This document shows positions 53,168 through 64,000 of a stretch of 64,000 nt of DNA, piece after piece. This stretch comes from Morinoia aosen (Eukaryota > Arthropoda > Malacostraca > Amphipoda > Talitridae). Each line of letters begins with the position of its first letter. Position 1 is the stretch's first letter. The stretch spans positions 14,656,293-14,720,292 of the forward strand of contig CM059575.1 of the NCBI GenBank assembly GCA_030386875.1, in the 5' to 3' direction. The position numbers and the translations under genes are program-made. Under the pieces are notes generated by a model that ran no database searches, had not been told where the DNA came from, and was given only the letters and a program-made list of their open reading frames with translations.

Positions 53168-54623
53168 AAATACCTCGGGTCCCCAGCGCTGATGCAGGCC
53201 CAGTTGAAAACGCACCTGCTCTCCCAGCTCCCTCTCTTCTCTCTCTCCCAGCCCCTCACTGCTCCTTCCAAGCTACACCTGTTTCCATCCCTGCTGCTTG
53301 TCCGCCTTTATTGCCACCCCATTTTTTCCCCAGATCTTTGGTGTTGCTTTATCGCCCTAAATTTTGCTATTTCAGGTGCTCTTGATGCACGCGCAGTAAC
53401 TGTTCTCCGTTGTTCCGTTGGAGCCGAATGCGTCGCTCGTCAAAATCTCTCAAGCTGGGGTGGCATCTGTTCCGTATCAAGTAAGAAATAAGACAGACTG
53501 AGCCAAATGTACAGCATGAGCACGAAACATGTACCAATTTAATTTGCGGGTGAAATTACAGCTGACCTTGGATGTAAGAATGGGAATCGATGCACCTAAC
53601 TATGTTGGTTGGTTTGTGCTCTAAATTGAGATTGCCTGCATTAATATTCGAATACTTTTGCTGCTGTGCTGAAAAGGAAGGCCGTAATTGTGCATGGCAC
53701 TCATCCAACACATCTACAGCAGCTTCGCCAAGGTATAACTGTACAAAACTTCCACGCTGTGAAAATGGCTTTGCAATTTAGATGCTCTTCGATGACTTGA
53801 TTAAATGCTAATTTTCATTTCTAAGTTTCCAGTTTGAAAATTATCGGGTTTGAAAATTTTTAAGCAATACTATTTCAAAATAATCGTCTGATAATTATTT
53901 GGTTCTTTTTTACGTAAGTAAAAGTACACTAACCTTCGTGAATTCTACGGAAATTTCCCAAAGCAAAAACTGAACCTCGGATACCTACAAAATATGGAAA
54001 AAAATTTGACAATTTTTTTTTTACAAGCATTTGCAAACAAGTTACAGCCATTTACAATCATGATAAATCTTGACTGGCATGAATTCTCAACAGCGCTGGA
54101 CGTGCAGAAAATAAACATGAGAGTTCAAGGCTAGACCCACAGAAAAATTGTGCCTAAAATCTTGCCTTTACAGGTAGGCTCCAATATCGTACCGCTTGTA
54201 CGTCAGGGGATGAATAGAATGGAGAAGCATGGCGCTAATTATGAACAAAAGGTTAGTATTCGTTCCAGTGAAACCAATACCTGCAGCGAGCAGGTGCGTC
54301 CACTGATACACCACAACACATCCACCAAAAATGTATAATATCTGTGTATTGTTGAGTATAGGTTTCAACTCAATGCAAAGAAATGACTTTATCAGTATAA
54401 GTATAAGTAATTTCAAAAGATACATACATCCATCAGTTAGATAAATATTTTTATTCCAATCGCTGTTCATTTTTTTTTCGGACAACTTTGCAGAAGTGAA
54501 TTCGAAAAGTTGAATGTTTTCCCCGAGTAGTCGAGTGCATTTCTAGTGATTTAAGGTTATATGTTGATGTAAGCAATTATTGTTATGAATTCCGTAAAAT
54601 TAACACTCCTTAGTCGGACTATC
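53168..54623. other. Mostly unrecognised; one hydrophobic minus-strand open frame
   Basis: The minus-strand frame 54485-54168 (105 codons) contains hydrophobic stretches (YLLKLLILILIKSFLC, then ILYIFGGCVVVY and LLFIISAMLL) separated by WTHLLAAGIGFTGTNTN. It meets a good splice-donor match (CCT/GTAAAG) at about 54174. It could be an exon of a membrane protein, but I recognise no family. The rest shows nothing. Confidence 0.25.
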
Positions 54624-54719
54624 ATTAAGAATTTAAAGACGAAGAATACAGCACGGATAGGGCGGGTCATTAAATATGATACCTATCCGTGCTGTACTCT
54701 TCGTCTTTAAATTTTTAAT
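54624..54719. repeat. Foldback: 38-bp inverted repeat with 20-nt loop
   Basis: 54624-54661 pairs with 54682-54719 at 36 of 38 positions around the loop 54662-54681. The stem contains AAAGACGAAGAATACAGCAC and CGGATAGG. The size and near-perfect pairing resemble a small foldback transposon or a long hairpin RNA precursor; nothing in the sequence decides between them. Confidence 0.9.
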
Positions 54720-55469
54720 TATTGTCATAGGTTACCTCTAATATTGAAATCGTTGATTTCTTATCGGGTCATTTCGAATTACTTGAACTGTTTAGATATA
54801 TGTTGAGTTATTGAAGTACTGCGAACCTGAAGCTGTATTTCTTCATCGCAAGTATTAATATTTTCAGCCGAGAGTGGGTATAACTATAAACAATTTATTC
54901 TGCCACTCTATTTGTTGAATCTGGAAGGCCTCAACCTCTATTTTTACGGGCCAAGTGCAACCTTAATAATGATCATTTTTGGCAAAACCATTAACTCTTC
55001 ACTACGTATTAAGTGACTGGTGCTCCAAATCAGAATAAATTCTTGGGTATGAAACAAGTCAGAAGAAAAAAACATCCAACACACATTATTGAGTTCTTCA
55101 TTCGACGATAAATGATGCCAGAAATCTTGAGCGGACGGAATCATTCATATCTCTTGAAATTCGTCATAGAGTAGAAATTTAAGTTAGGAGGCTCTGTCAA
55201 ATGTTCCACTGACTCCCTAAATTTTTGCAAACCATCATTTTCTCAACATTGCTGAGCTACGAGCAGTACCGCCCCTCTTATAGAGCCCGCACCAAAAATA
55301 ATCCAGAAAATGAAGGCATATGTGCTTTACAGTCTTGCCCGTTTCCTCATATATGAACTTCCCCAATGAAATATTTTAACGGTCGAGCCTCTGTCCCGCG
55401 CCCTCGCTCTCTAACCTTTCCGCAGCAGCCCTCGCTTACCAAAAATAGGTCACCTCGCTACCGTGTTCC
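54720..55469. other. No recognised feature
   Basis: AT-rich spacer with a 66-codon minus-strand frame and no motif. Confidence 0.45.
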
Positions 55470-56153
55470 TCCCAGCCCCTGTACACACCCGCCCTCCCAG
55501 CCGCTGTACACAACCGCCCTCCCAGCCCCTGTACACACCCGCCCTCCCAGCCCCTGTACACACCCGCCCTCCCAGCCCCTGTACACACCCGCCCTCCCAG
55601 CCCCTGTACACACCCGCCCTCCCAGCCGCTGTACACACCCGCCCTCCCAGCCCCTGTACACACCCACCCTCCCAGCCCCTGTACACACCCACCCTCCCAG
55701 ACCCTGTACACACCCGCCCTCCCAGCCCCTGTACACACCCGCCCTCCCAGCCCCTGTACACACCCACCCTCCCAGCCCCTGTACACACCCGCCCTCCCAG
55801 CCCCTGTACACACCCGCCCTCCCAGCCCCTGTACACACCCGCCCTCCCAGCCCCTGTACACACCCGCCCTCCCAGCCCCTGTACACACCCACCCTCCCAG
55901 CCCCTGTACACACCCGCCCTCCCAGCCCCTGTACACACCCGCCCTCCCAGCCCCTGTACACACCCACCCTCCCAGCCCCTGTACACACCCACCCTCCCAG
56001 CCCCTGTACACACCCGCCCTCCCAGCCCCTGTACACACCCACCCTCCCAGCCCCTGTACACACCCACCCTCCCAGCCCCTGTACACACCCGCCCTCCCAG
56101 CCCCTGTACACACCCGCCCTCCCAGCCCCTGTACACACCCGCCCTCCTAGCAC
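55470..56153. repeat. 25-bp minisatellite, about 27 copies, each a G-quadruplex motif on the minus strand
   Basis: The plus-strand unit is CAGCCCCTGTACACACCCGC plus CCTCC. On the minus strand each unit reads GGGGCTGGGAGGGCGGG followed by TGTGTACA, four G-tracts with loops of 2, 1 and 1 bases. The main variant, CACCCACCC for CACCCGCCC, keeps the G-tracts. Rare variants (CCGCTG, ACCCTG) touch the first tract. Long open frames arise on both strands from the 75-bp super-period. Confidence 0.96.
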
Positions 56154-59100
56154 TTGAAATATACAAACTAACAACCCCCATTTTTGTACGCAAGAACTGT
56201 GTTCAGCTGACTTAATTTCACTTTGCAATGAGGGAATGTTCATTCCACAGGATACAATACCTGAAATTAATGCTCTGCCCTGATGAGGGAATTTTTTTGA
56301 CGAAGTATCAGAGGAAAATGAATAAACTTCGAACGAAGTATCTGCGTTAAATATAAAACTCTTTGAAAACTTACTCAAACGTTTACGTTGATCAAAATCA
56401 AATTGAAAGTTTTCGATCCGTTACGTTTTCGACTTCGTCCGTTAGTGCGATCTGCCTCTCAGTCAAACTCTTGCAGTTAGTATTAATGTCAATAACAGTA
56501 AGCCAAACACACTCCCATTTTCTTTCCCTCTTTTTACTTCTTATTTGCTCTCGTTTGGTGAACAACTTTTCAGTAACAAACTCAAGCGTTGACGAATGTC
56601 TGTGTTCACTGATTAAGAAAATCCCCGTCGGTGCTGGGCTGCTTATTTTCTAGACGACAAAACAGTGCCCGAGATCTATAAGGAGGGCTTTAAAGAGATT
56701 CGCAGTCCCAAAACAGATTGCAAATAAGTAAGACGGAGGAGTGGCGGCGGGCAGGAGCGCGTCAACACGCAGCGTGTGTCTACACACCCTGCACATTCCT
56801 GCGCTTTGACAGATGAAGCCCCGCTCTAAAACAACAACAAAACTAGACTTTCTCACACTTACTTTCAGAAGCTGCGTCAACGAGCAACTAATAGGGCTTG
56901 ATATGACCAGAAAATTGGTGTGTCTGGTTTGACGTGGGGCTATACTCTCTAAAATCGCATCGTACTAGAAAGTTTGCTAGGCACAGGAGTTAAAAGATAA
57001 AAACAATTCTTCTTTGAGTTTAACATCAGCCGACGACTGAAAACGAACACAAAGTAACACAGAGCTGCGCATGTCGTGGTTCAAAGTCGTATTTTAACTT
57101 AGTTAACTTAGAAGGCGGGATGATCTCATTGTGCTGATGATCGCACAATACACTGACGTTTACTAGACCTTCGGGAACTGATTTTAGTTATCCGATCCTG
57201 AAAGTAGCTCGAAGAGAGGCAGTGATGCAGCGTTTACCCTGCAGTGGCTCGTTGATTTGTTAGAATCCCGTCATGCAGGATTTTGCGTCGCTGCTTCAAG
57301 GTTCTACGCAGCCATGAAGGCACGATACTGAAATTTATGTACTTCAAAACCAACGAAGAAGCTTTGCAATCACTAAATTGATGGTTAACCTCAGCGAAAT
57401 GATCTCGGAAAAATCTTAATCTTTATTATACATATTGATCACCATCATCAATACAGAATTTACCGCAAATTTTTGTCAGTGGTGAACTGTTATTGTACAT
57501 GCAAGAAATAATGACATTTATAAGTCCAGTGAAACATCTGTATAGCCGTAAACAGTCGCTCACAGCATGGAATTTTGCTCTATAAAAGTTACTCGCAAAC
57601 GTCGGCAGGTTGAACCAGCAGAACTTCAAACAGCAAAACTCCCTCGAAAGCCGCTGTTTATTCTTCTCGTACGATAAGGCCGACGCTGCTAGCGTTCACG
57701 TGGGAGTCTAGCAGTTTTGACTCGGGTCCAACACGTTTTTTTCAAACTCTTGCTAGAAGTGTGCATTTTTAGGGAAATATCTATTCACTTCCTATAATAC
57801 TTAGCACAATGTGAATTTTTGATCATATAGGTGCAACAAAAAAATTACAGTTGAAAAAATCTCCAGGAACATAAGTAACGAAATAAGTGTAACCACATCT
57901 CAGTTATTAAATAATGTCATTGGGGTCCGTTTGCTGCGTTTAGAAGCCTCTCACTAAGCATGATATTTAGGATTGGGTGACGTAAGCTTACGCGCACGTT
58001 TATATAAGAGTCTTGAGGAACATCCAAATAATCGCTCAAAATTTCTCAATCGTGAAATCAATCACTCCAAACGATAGCGAGATGAAAATATTGTATTCTC
58101 TTAAAAAAAACTACATTATTGACTACAAAGATGGAAAGCACTCGTGCAAATTGACATTTGATCCGTAGTGCTTATTCGAATCACCGTCTTTTGCTACTTG
58201 CGATAGAATCTTGTAGGTTCTTTGCTACTATCTTCAACAAACCGCTCAAAATTTACTGTTTGCTGGGTCATCAGATGAGATTTATATGCTAGTGTTTGCC
58301 GGGAACATTCCGTGAGAAGTAAGTTTAGTATTAGATTTCGTAATCACGGAACCTTCAAAGCCACGGAGATAAAGTGAGTTTTATTAGTGATGCTGGCTCC
58401 TTTTAATAAGGAGCCTGAATTTTCTTACTACAAGTTCAAGATTCTTCACGTAAACAAACATGTATTCCGCTAAAATACTTCAGCAAGTTATCGATTTTAA
58501 ACACGTGTGCAATGAGGCTATTTTCGGAACACATGTGGAAGACTTGTTTACCAAAATGATAGCTATGCCAAACTCCAGCGGAAACTTCGTAGCACGGTCT
58601 CGAATCATTGAAACTCGAGTGTGTCCTCGATTCGATCTTAGTTGAATACAAACGATTAATTTTTTGTCTTATATGTATGTGCGTGGAACACATCAAACAG
58701 AAGTCCTGTTGGTATCTCCTTATGTTTCGGCATCAATTAATGGTAATATATGACTTCCATATTTATTATAACTTGATGGCTTAGAGCTTTCTAAGCCCTT
58801 ATTTTAAAGCTGTGTGACTTCTTTTTTTACTACTGCATTTCATTTTATGTCACTTCGTCCATTTCTGTTTAAATCTTGCTTTGAGGAACTTCAAAGTTTT
58901 GAAAATGAGCTTTCCTTCCTTGGGCATTTACAGATCCCTATGTCCACTGATTTTGAAGGTTAACTGAACAAAATAGCGAGCTCTTTTTTCCTTTTTTGAG
59001 TTGAAGTGATGAATATGATATGCTACGTAGCACACTCACCATGTTTAGGCTTCTGTGGAAGGTGCGGAGTGGAATGATCAGCGGTGCTATAACGAGCACC

Positions 59101-60106
59101 GTAGCCTAGGGTAGCAAGAAGACCTGCACAATATCAATGGCACATTTTGTACGCTTTATCCACGACTGACTTTGACTAAAAAAGAGTTTTATACGATTTT
59201 ACGGAAACAACTCAAGAAAGCACTCAAGCTCACACCATCACAGAGGCTGCGCTTTGAGTTCTAGTCATTAAAAATATGCTTGCGAATTTTCTGGCGATTA
59301 AAGCAAAGCCAATCGATAAGTTTTTCTAACATAATGGAAGTGAGGGCATCAAGTTGACAGAAAATGAAGGACATTATACATCCAACTCGTAGTTTCTCTG
59401 CGGAGTTCACCAGAAGCGAGAAGCAGTGAGGACAAAGGACCCTCACACCAAACCTCAAAATATTCGCTCGCGTCGAAGGTGTGGTAGTGACGTCATGGCG
59501 TCCTGACTGCGCCGGTCGTCTTGACAGCTCTTCCCGTTTCCAGCCCAATTTAAATAATCAGTTTTCAGTGATTTTCGTAGCAGAATATTTTAAAAACTAA
59601 ACCGAAAAATCCTAGAGCGTATGTATTGATTTTTTTGGCAAGTTAGCGCATAATGATAAATATTTAGAACTTCGTGCAATAAGTTAAAAATTTGGGTAAA
59701 AGGAGCTTCCAAAATTAAAATGTTCTGGGTAAAATTCCATATTAAAACATGTGTTTACAACTGAGGAAATTTACTCTTTGCAGCATTTAAGTAGCCTCAC
59801 ATCTGACAACGTAGCACTTTAATTCTGGAAGCCTAACGACAGCCAGTATACAGAAATAATACTTTCTTTGATAAATTTTGATTCAAAACTTGTGAAAAAA
59901 CGCTTTTGGTGGGAAAATTAAGACGCAACCCCTGAAAATTAATTTCTGAACAATGAAAATTTCTACTCCAAAAACTGTTATTTGATGAGTAGCAATGAAG
60001 AGAAACTTCACCTGCTGCAGCCACTCGACTTGCGAGTCACAACGCTGCGACGAAATGATCTTTTGGTTTTGTGTCTTGTTTTCTTGTCTGCAGCGCCTGC
60101 ACCGTC
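56154..60106. other. Non-coding sequence, no recognised gene
   Basis: Many short open frames (up to 96 codons) without motifs. I found no transposon signatures or RNA genes. A GC-rich patch lies near 59460-59540. Confidence 0.4.
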
Positions 60107-60194
60107 GTGACTGTGGCGTGCTGCACACCACGCCACAGTCACACCACAGTCATGCCACAGTCACGCCACAGTCACGACACACTCCCGCCACGGC
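60107..60194. repeat. 14-bp hairpin leading into an 11-bp tandem repeat
   Basis: 60107-60120 (GTGACTGTGGCGTG) pairs perfectly with 60129-60142 around the 8-nt loop CTGCACAC. From 60129 an 11-bp unit CACGCCACAGT is repeated about six times, the last two degraded. The hairpin arm is thus an inverted copy of the tandem unit. Confidence 0.88.
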
Positions 60195-62345
60195 CACTGT
60201 GGCATAGCAGCACCATACAGGCCAGGTCGAGTGCTGGTGCAACTGCCGGTTGTATCTCTGGTGTCGCATGTCAGATTCGGCTGATAATCTGCCGCCTTAT
60301 TTTTGAGTTCTTTCATCTTACACTAGTGATGTAAAGATAAATTTTCGTCAGCAGAGTTTCTTCAAATATAATCCCAAAAATTTAAAGCTGAATTTAAACC
60401 ACGAAATACAGTTATTAATTTTTATCTTCTTTTTTTATTCTTTAAATGAAAACCTTTTTTTAACTGTCCCAATATTTTTCACTGATACATTTATTTAGTG
60501 CATTTTGAGTCTATCAGTTGTGGAGTCGTAAGCACAGCGAGAGTATGCATCAGAGCCGCGGTCAATTTCTGATGAGTGTTACTACTTCATTGCGGCATTT
60601 TTTAAGTTGTTTAAAAATCAATGGGAAAATAGCGGTTGTTCATTGACGAACTACTGACCGCGTTCTTTTAAGATAGGCAAAGAGTGAAACTCTTACACGC
60701 GTTACTTTATATGGATGTGGTTCTGTACGGTCAGAAGGTCGTGTTTCTGCACGATGAAATCATGTCTCACAAAAACTGTTTAAATTGTTTCATTCGAAAA
60801 TTTTCGATGCACTTTGCCATTATTGGTTTGGAACTGCACTAGTGATGAGTAAGAATCAAAAGAAGGACATCCACAAATGATTTGCTGACTTAAGTATAGA
60901 AGACCATTGTATAGTTCTTTGTTGAGTTCTTATTTCCGGGAAAATCGTAACTGATTAGTTCATAAAAGTTATGCAGCATAGTTTTCAAGACCAAAAATAA
61001 CATAATATACACTGTTGGAAAATAGTGTTATTCATAAATAGTTTTATTGTATGTAGTCCTGATCGGATTAGGGGTAGAGTCCTAGACCTCATTTTCATTA
61101 ATGAGATTGTTCCTTTCAGAAACTTTTTGTATTGTTGTATTTTTGTGCACTTTTTGTACGTTATTTCATTAAATGGCATCATGCGTTACCCATCCAGGGG
61201 GACAATTAACACGTGTGGTACCAGTACATCAAAAATTACCTGAATCTTTGAGTCCAGAACCATGATAGATTTCCAAATTTTCAAAAGCACCTGAAGCGTC
61301 CATTTAGAGTACAGATCATAAGCTCAAATCGCATACTGAATCGTATTCAGTATACTAACACATCGTATACTGAAGCAGCAAACAAAGCAGGAGTATAAAA
61401 TACCATATTTTTTATACGTATACATACTCCAATGCATAATTAATACCAGGTTCTGTTTTAGTTTTAATATGAAAAATTATAATCGACGATTCAAATTCGA
61501 ACTCGTTGCGCTCCATCAACTGTCACTTTGTTCTACGGTATCGCGCTGTACCTATTTTTGCATCTAAATAGAATGCCTCATCTATCGTGCCGTAAGACTT
61601 TATTAATGAAAAATACAAAATGTATTTCCGAGAAAGGTGTTTGATTTTTGCATTATATCTAATGTGTAACATGTGATTATGCAATGTACCTCCTGTTGGT
61701 GGCAGTGTAGTGTGTGTTTGCGAATAAACACTTTGCTCAAATTATTTTTTAAATTTTAAAAACTCTACACAATAAGCTCAGATTGAAATAATACCTAACT
61801 TACAATATACTTCTAGTTGTATTTGTATGAACTAGGATCCCAATAATATTATTTTGGTCCTCAATACCTCACACAAAATTATGAACAAACACTTAAATGC
61901 TAATTTGCTAATAAACTAAAAATTTAGAATAAATCTATCAGACAACTTGCCAGATATATAAGTTGTAATATGTACTACTCTTCTCGGATTCATCTCCACA
62001 ATTCGGAAAACAAATCAATTCCCAAACTGAGGAACAATCATAACATTCAAGTGATAACATAATGATAACAGTCAATGCAAGAAGACTACCTACATATCAG
62101 TACCAAGTTCAGCACAAACATTCCTTCAATGACTGAGTTCAGATCTATGCCATACAAACTATACTCTGGCACCTACATTTTTATACAGACAGGATGGCTT
62201 AAAATTGATATTTTCTACACGCATCATCAAGAAAAGCCTTGAACTACAGTACTACCATAGGATTCAGTTCATAGGTTACGCTTAATCTTTTATTTTTACT
62301 TGTCGCGATAACTTGCACATCTTATGAAAAATAATATTTTTGCAT
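60195..62345. other. No recognised gene
   Basis: AT-rich sequence. Near 61060-61110 the phrase DRIRGRVLDLIFINE recalls the end of a LINE endonuclease (TR...LDLIFTN) but stands alone. Confidence 0.35.
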
Positions 62346-62973
62346 TAAAGCAGTCAGCTGCAGATTAAAATTGATCACTAAAAAGCTAAGACGGTAAAAA
62401 GTAAAAATCATTTGTCAACTTAAAAGCCTCGTAAATGGAAGACCAGTGCACTGAAATAAAGCAACAGCAATTTGATAACTTTACATGACCCTAGACTCAT
62501 AGCTGCAAAGAATTAATTTTCTGCTGGGACCACTTCGAATAATTATCATTTGGAGAAGAGCACATTTTGTCGTACACTATCAATAAAAAGTTTAAAAGAG
62601 CACCCAAAGCAGACATCACAGAAAGTCTGCCAGGTGGACAATCCTAATACGACTTAGTGCCCCAGTGCTCAATACACCGACATGCCAAATCAACCAGTAC
62701 AGTACTTGTACTATATGTAATGCTATTTCTGATTTTTTGTTCTTTTCTTTATGACATACACGTTGCTGTTGTTTTCCATGGAAACCATTCAGCATGGCGT
62801 TCAAGAACTAACTAGAAGCAGTATTTACGAACATTAGGCCCATACGACAAGACACGTTATGGTCTGCGCCTGCATGCGACGGCAGGTGGTCAGTTGTGCA
62901 TGTAATTTCGGTACGTTGGGGTTCCGTTTGTTTTGCTCTAAAGCGGTCAACTTCAGATCAAAATTGATCACTA
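62346..62973. repeat. Pair of 35-bp diverged direct repeats (62346-62380 and 62939-62973)
   Basis: Both copies read TAAAGC.GTCA.CT.CAGAT.AAAATTGATCACTA (dots mark differences), 31 of 35 identical. They lie 593 bp apart in the same orientation. They may be remnants of LTRs or of a duplicated fragment; the sequence between them has no coding motif. Confidence 0.6.
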
Positions 62974-63619
62974 GGACAGACAAGAGACTTAATTTGGACT
63001 TAATTCGAAAAATGCGTCTACATTTTTCATATGCTCGGTTAATTTTCCATATAGTAATTATCGATACAAGTAACTTGGCTTAGGTCTAAGTTTAGTTCTG
63101 ATTTTTAGAAAACTGGACGTTTTCCGAGTTCGTTCCTTACGTTATCGCGGTTCTGAGTGCTCCGAAACATTATCAGGGAGAAAAAAAGTGTCCCAGAGGT
63201 TGAATGTCCTGTGGACATAAGGTATGGTTCCTCACTGGAAAATGCCCAAACTCGTCAATATTTCTCTCACGAGTTTCGCGAAAAGATTTTAATGAAGCGC
63301 CTTGGTTCGTTTCGACTCTCGCTGAGACGCGCACCGAATTTTAATGTTTCAAACTTATTATATAAGGAATAATTTCTAAACTGGCATGCTCTGTCAGATA
63401 AGATTAGACTATGCTGGCGCCACATTGTTGTTCCCTTAGACGTAAATTTGAATTTCATCGCTTTAAGATGTTTTTAATGCGCTACAATAGATACAGCAAT
63501 TTATGATATCAGTCTTTTAATATTAATGACTTATGACTGTTGATGTGTGGCTTTAGAAACCAGGAACAGAAAATGACTCTGTCTTCTGAATAATTTAGGT
63601 TTGCTTACAGCTCAAACTT
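62974..63619. other. No recognised feature
   Basis: Short open frames (63-74 codons) on both strands, no motif. Confidence 0.4.
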
Positions 63620-64000
63620 GATATACAGGCAGTACCAACTGTATCTATTGTCAGTGTTAACTGTGTCTGCTGGTAATTCCAACTTTATCTACTGGTAATA
63701 CCTACTGTATTTACTGGTAAAGCCAACGTTATGTACTGGTTATGAAAATGGCATCTACTGACAATAGAGGTATTTGTTGGTTTTGGTTACTGTATCTACT
63801 GAAAATGGCAAGTGAATCCATCTGACGGTAGCGACAACTGTGTCTGGTGATCATATCAACTGGTGATCATGTCAACTGAATCTGCTGGTAGCGACAACTG
63901 TATCTTCTGGTAATATCAACTGTATCTGCCGACATTGAAATCCGCGTCTGCCAGTAAATGCTCGGTGTTTCTGCTGGTACAAAAAACTCTATCTGCTGGT
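63620..64000. repeat. Degenerate minisatellite of about 21 bp, running off the window
   Basis: Recurring phrase CAACTGTATCTACTGGTAAT with many substitutions and spacing changes (CTGTGTCTGCTGGTAAT, CTTTATCTACTGGTAAT, CTGTATTTACTGGTAAA and so on). It continues to the last base, so its true length is unknown. Confidence 0.85.

Noticed and set aside
52578..53491. Frames of 128-263 codons over the 43-bp array
   Set aside because: Repeat-driven; the frames run from the array into unrelated flanks with no motif.
55366..56378. Open frames of 225-306 codons with HTRPPSPC or GRVCTGAGR repeats
   Set aside because: Translation of the 25-bp minisatellite, open on both strands.
61040..61243. DRIRGRVLDLIFINE as a LINE endonuclease remnant
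   Set aside because: Single short motif with no other LINE segment around it.

Overview
The window looks like a gene-poor, AT-rich stretch of an animal genome, most likely an arthropod and possibly an insect. The evidence is the mix of transposons: several decayed Tc1/mariner-type elements, CR1/Jockey-like non-LTR retrotransposon fossils, a tRNA-derived SINE, a TTAA-flanked MITE and two complete Ty3/gypsy LTR retrotransposons. I found no cellular gene that I can name, no rRNA gene, no stand-alone tRNA gene and no CRISPR array. The species cannot be fixed from this sequence.

Layout. 0-9 kb holds a decayed mariner-type transposase (593-1475), two decayed LINE copies in the same orientation (2855-3930 and 5740-8480) and two pairs of old dispersed repeats. 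9.3-10.3 kb has a 267-bp MITE beside an 18-bp minisatellite. 11.6-15.2 kb has two Tc1/mariner-type elements: a 909-bp deletion derivative with about 190-bp terminal inverted repeats, and a decayed element with its transposase on the minus strand. 21-27.6 kb is dominated by 14-bp and 51-bp minisatellites. 28.6-31.2 kb carries a Tc1 transposase fossil and the SINE.

The two intact LTR elements fill most of 32.5-51.9 kb. Element 1 (32575-39177, minus strand, 5-bp target duplication ACCCT) encodes protease, integrase, reverse transcriptase and RNase H in that order. This is the Ty1/copia-like order known in Ty3/gypsy only from the Gmr1-type group. Its LTRs contain four tandem hairpin modules whose stems change in compensating ways. 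Element 2 (40756-51838, plus strand, 4-bp target duplication CAGT) has 1722-bp LTRs and the usual order of protease, reverse transcriptase, RNase H and integrase. Its gag and pol are joined by a textbook -1 slippery heptamer followed by a hairpin, and about 2.6 kb of non-coding sequence follows pol.

52.7-64 kb is non-coding sequence with more tandem arrays. One is a 25-bp array at 55.5-56.15 kb in which nearly every unit is a G-quadruplex motif on the minus strand. There are also two strong foldback structures and a degenerate array of about 21 bp running off the right edge.

How the parts work together: in each LTR element the LTRs supply promoter and polyadenylation signals, gag the particle, and pol the enzymes for reverse transcription and integration. 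The DNA transposons and LINEs are dead. Long open frames in the five large minisatellites are by-products of their periodicity and should not be taken as genes.
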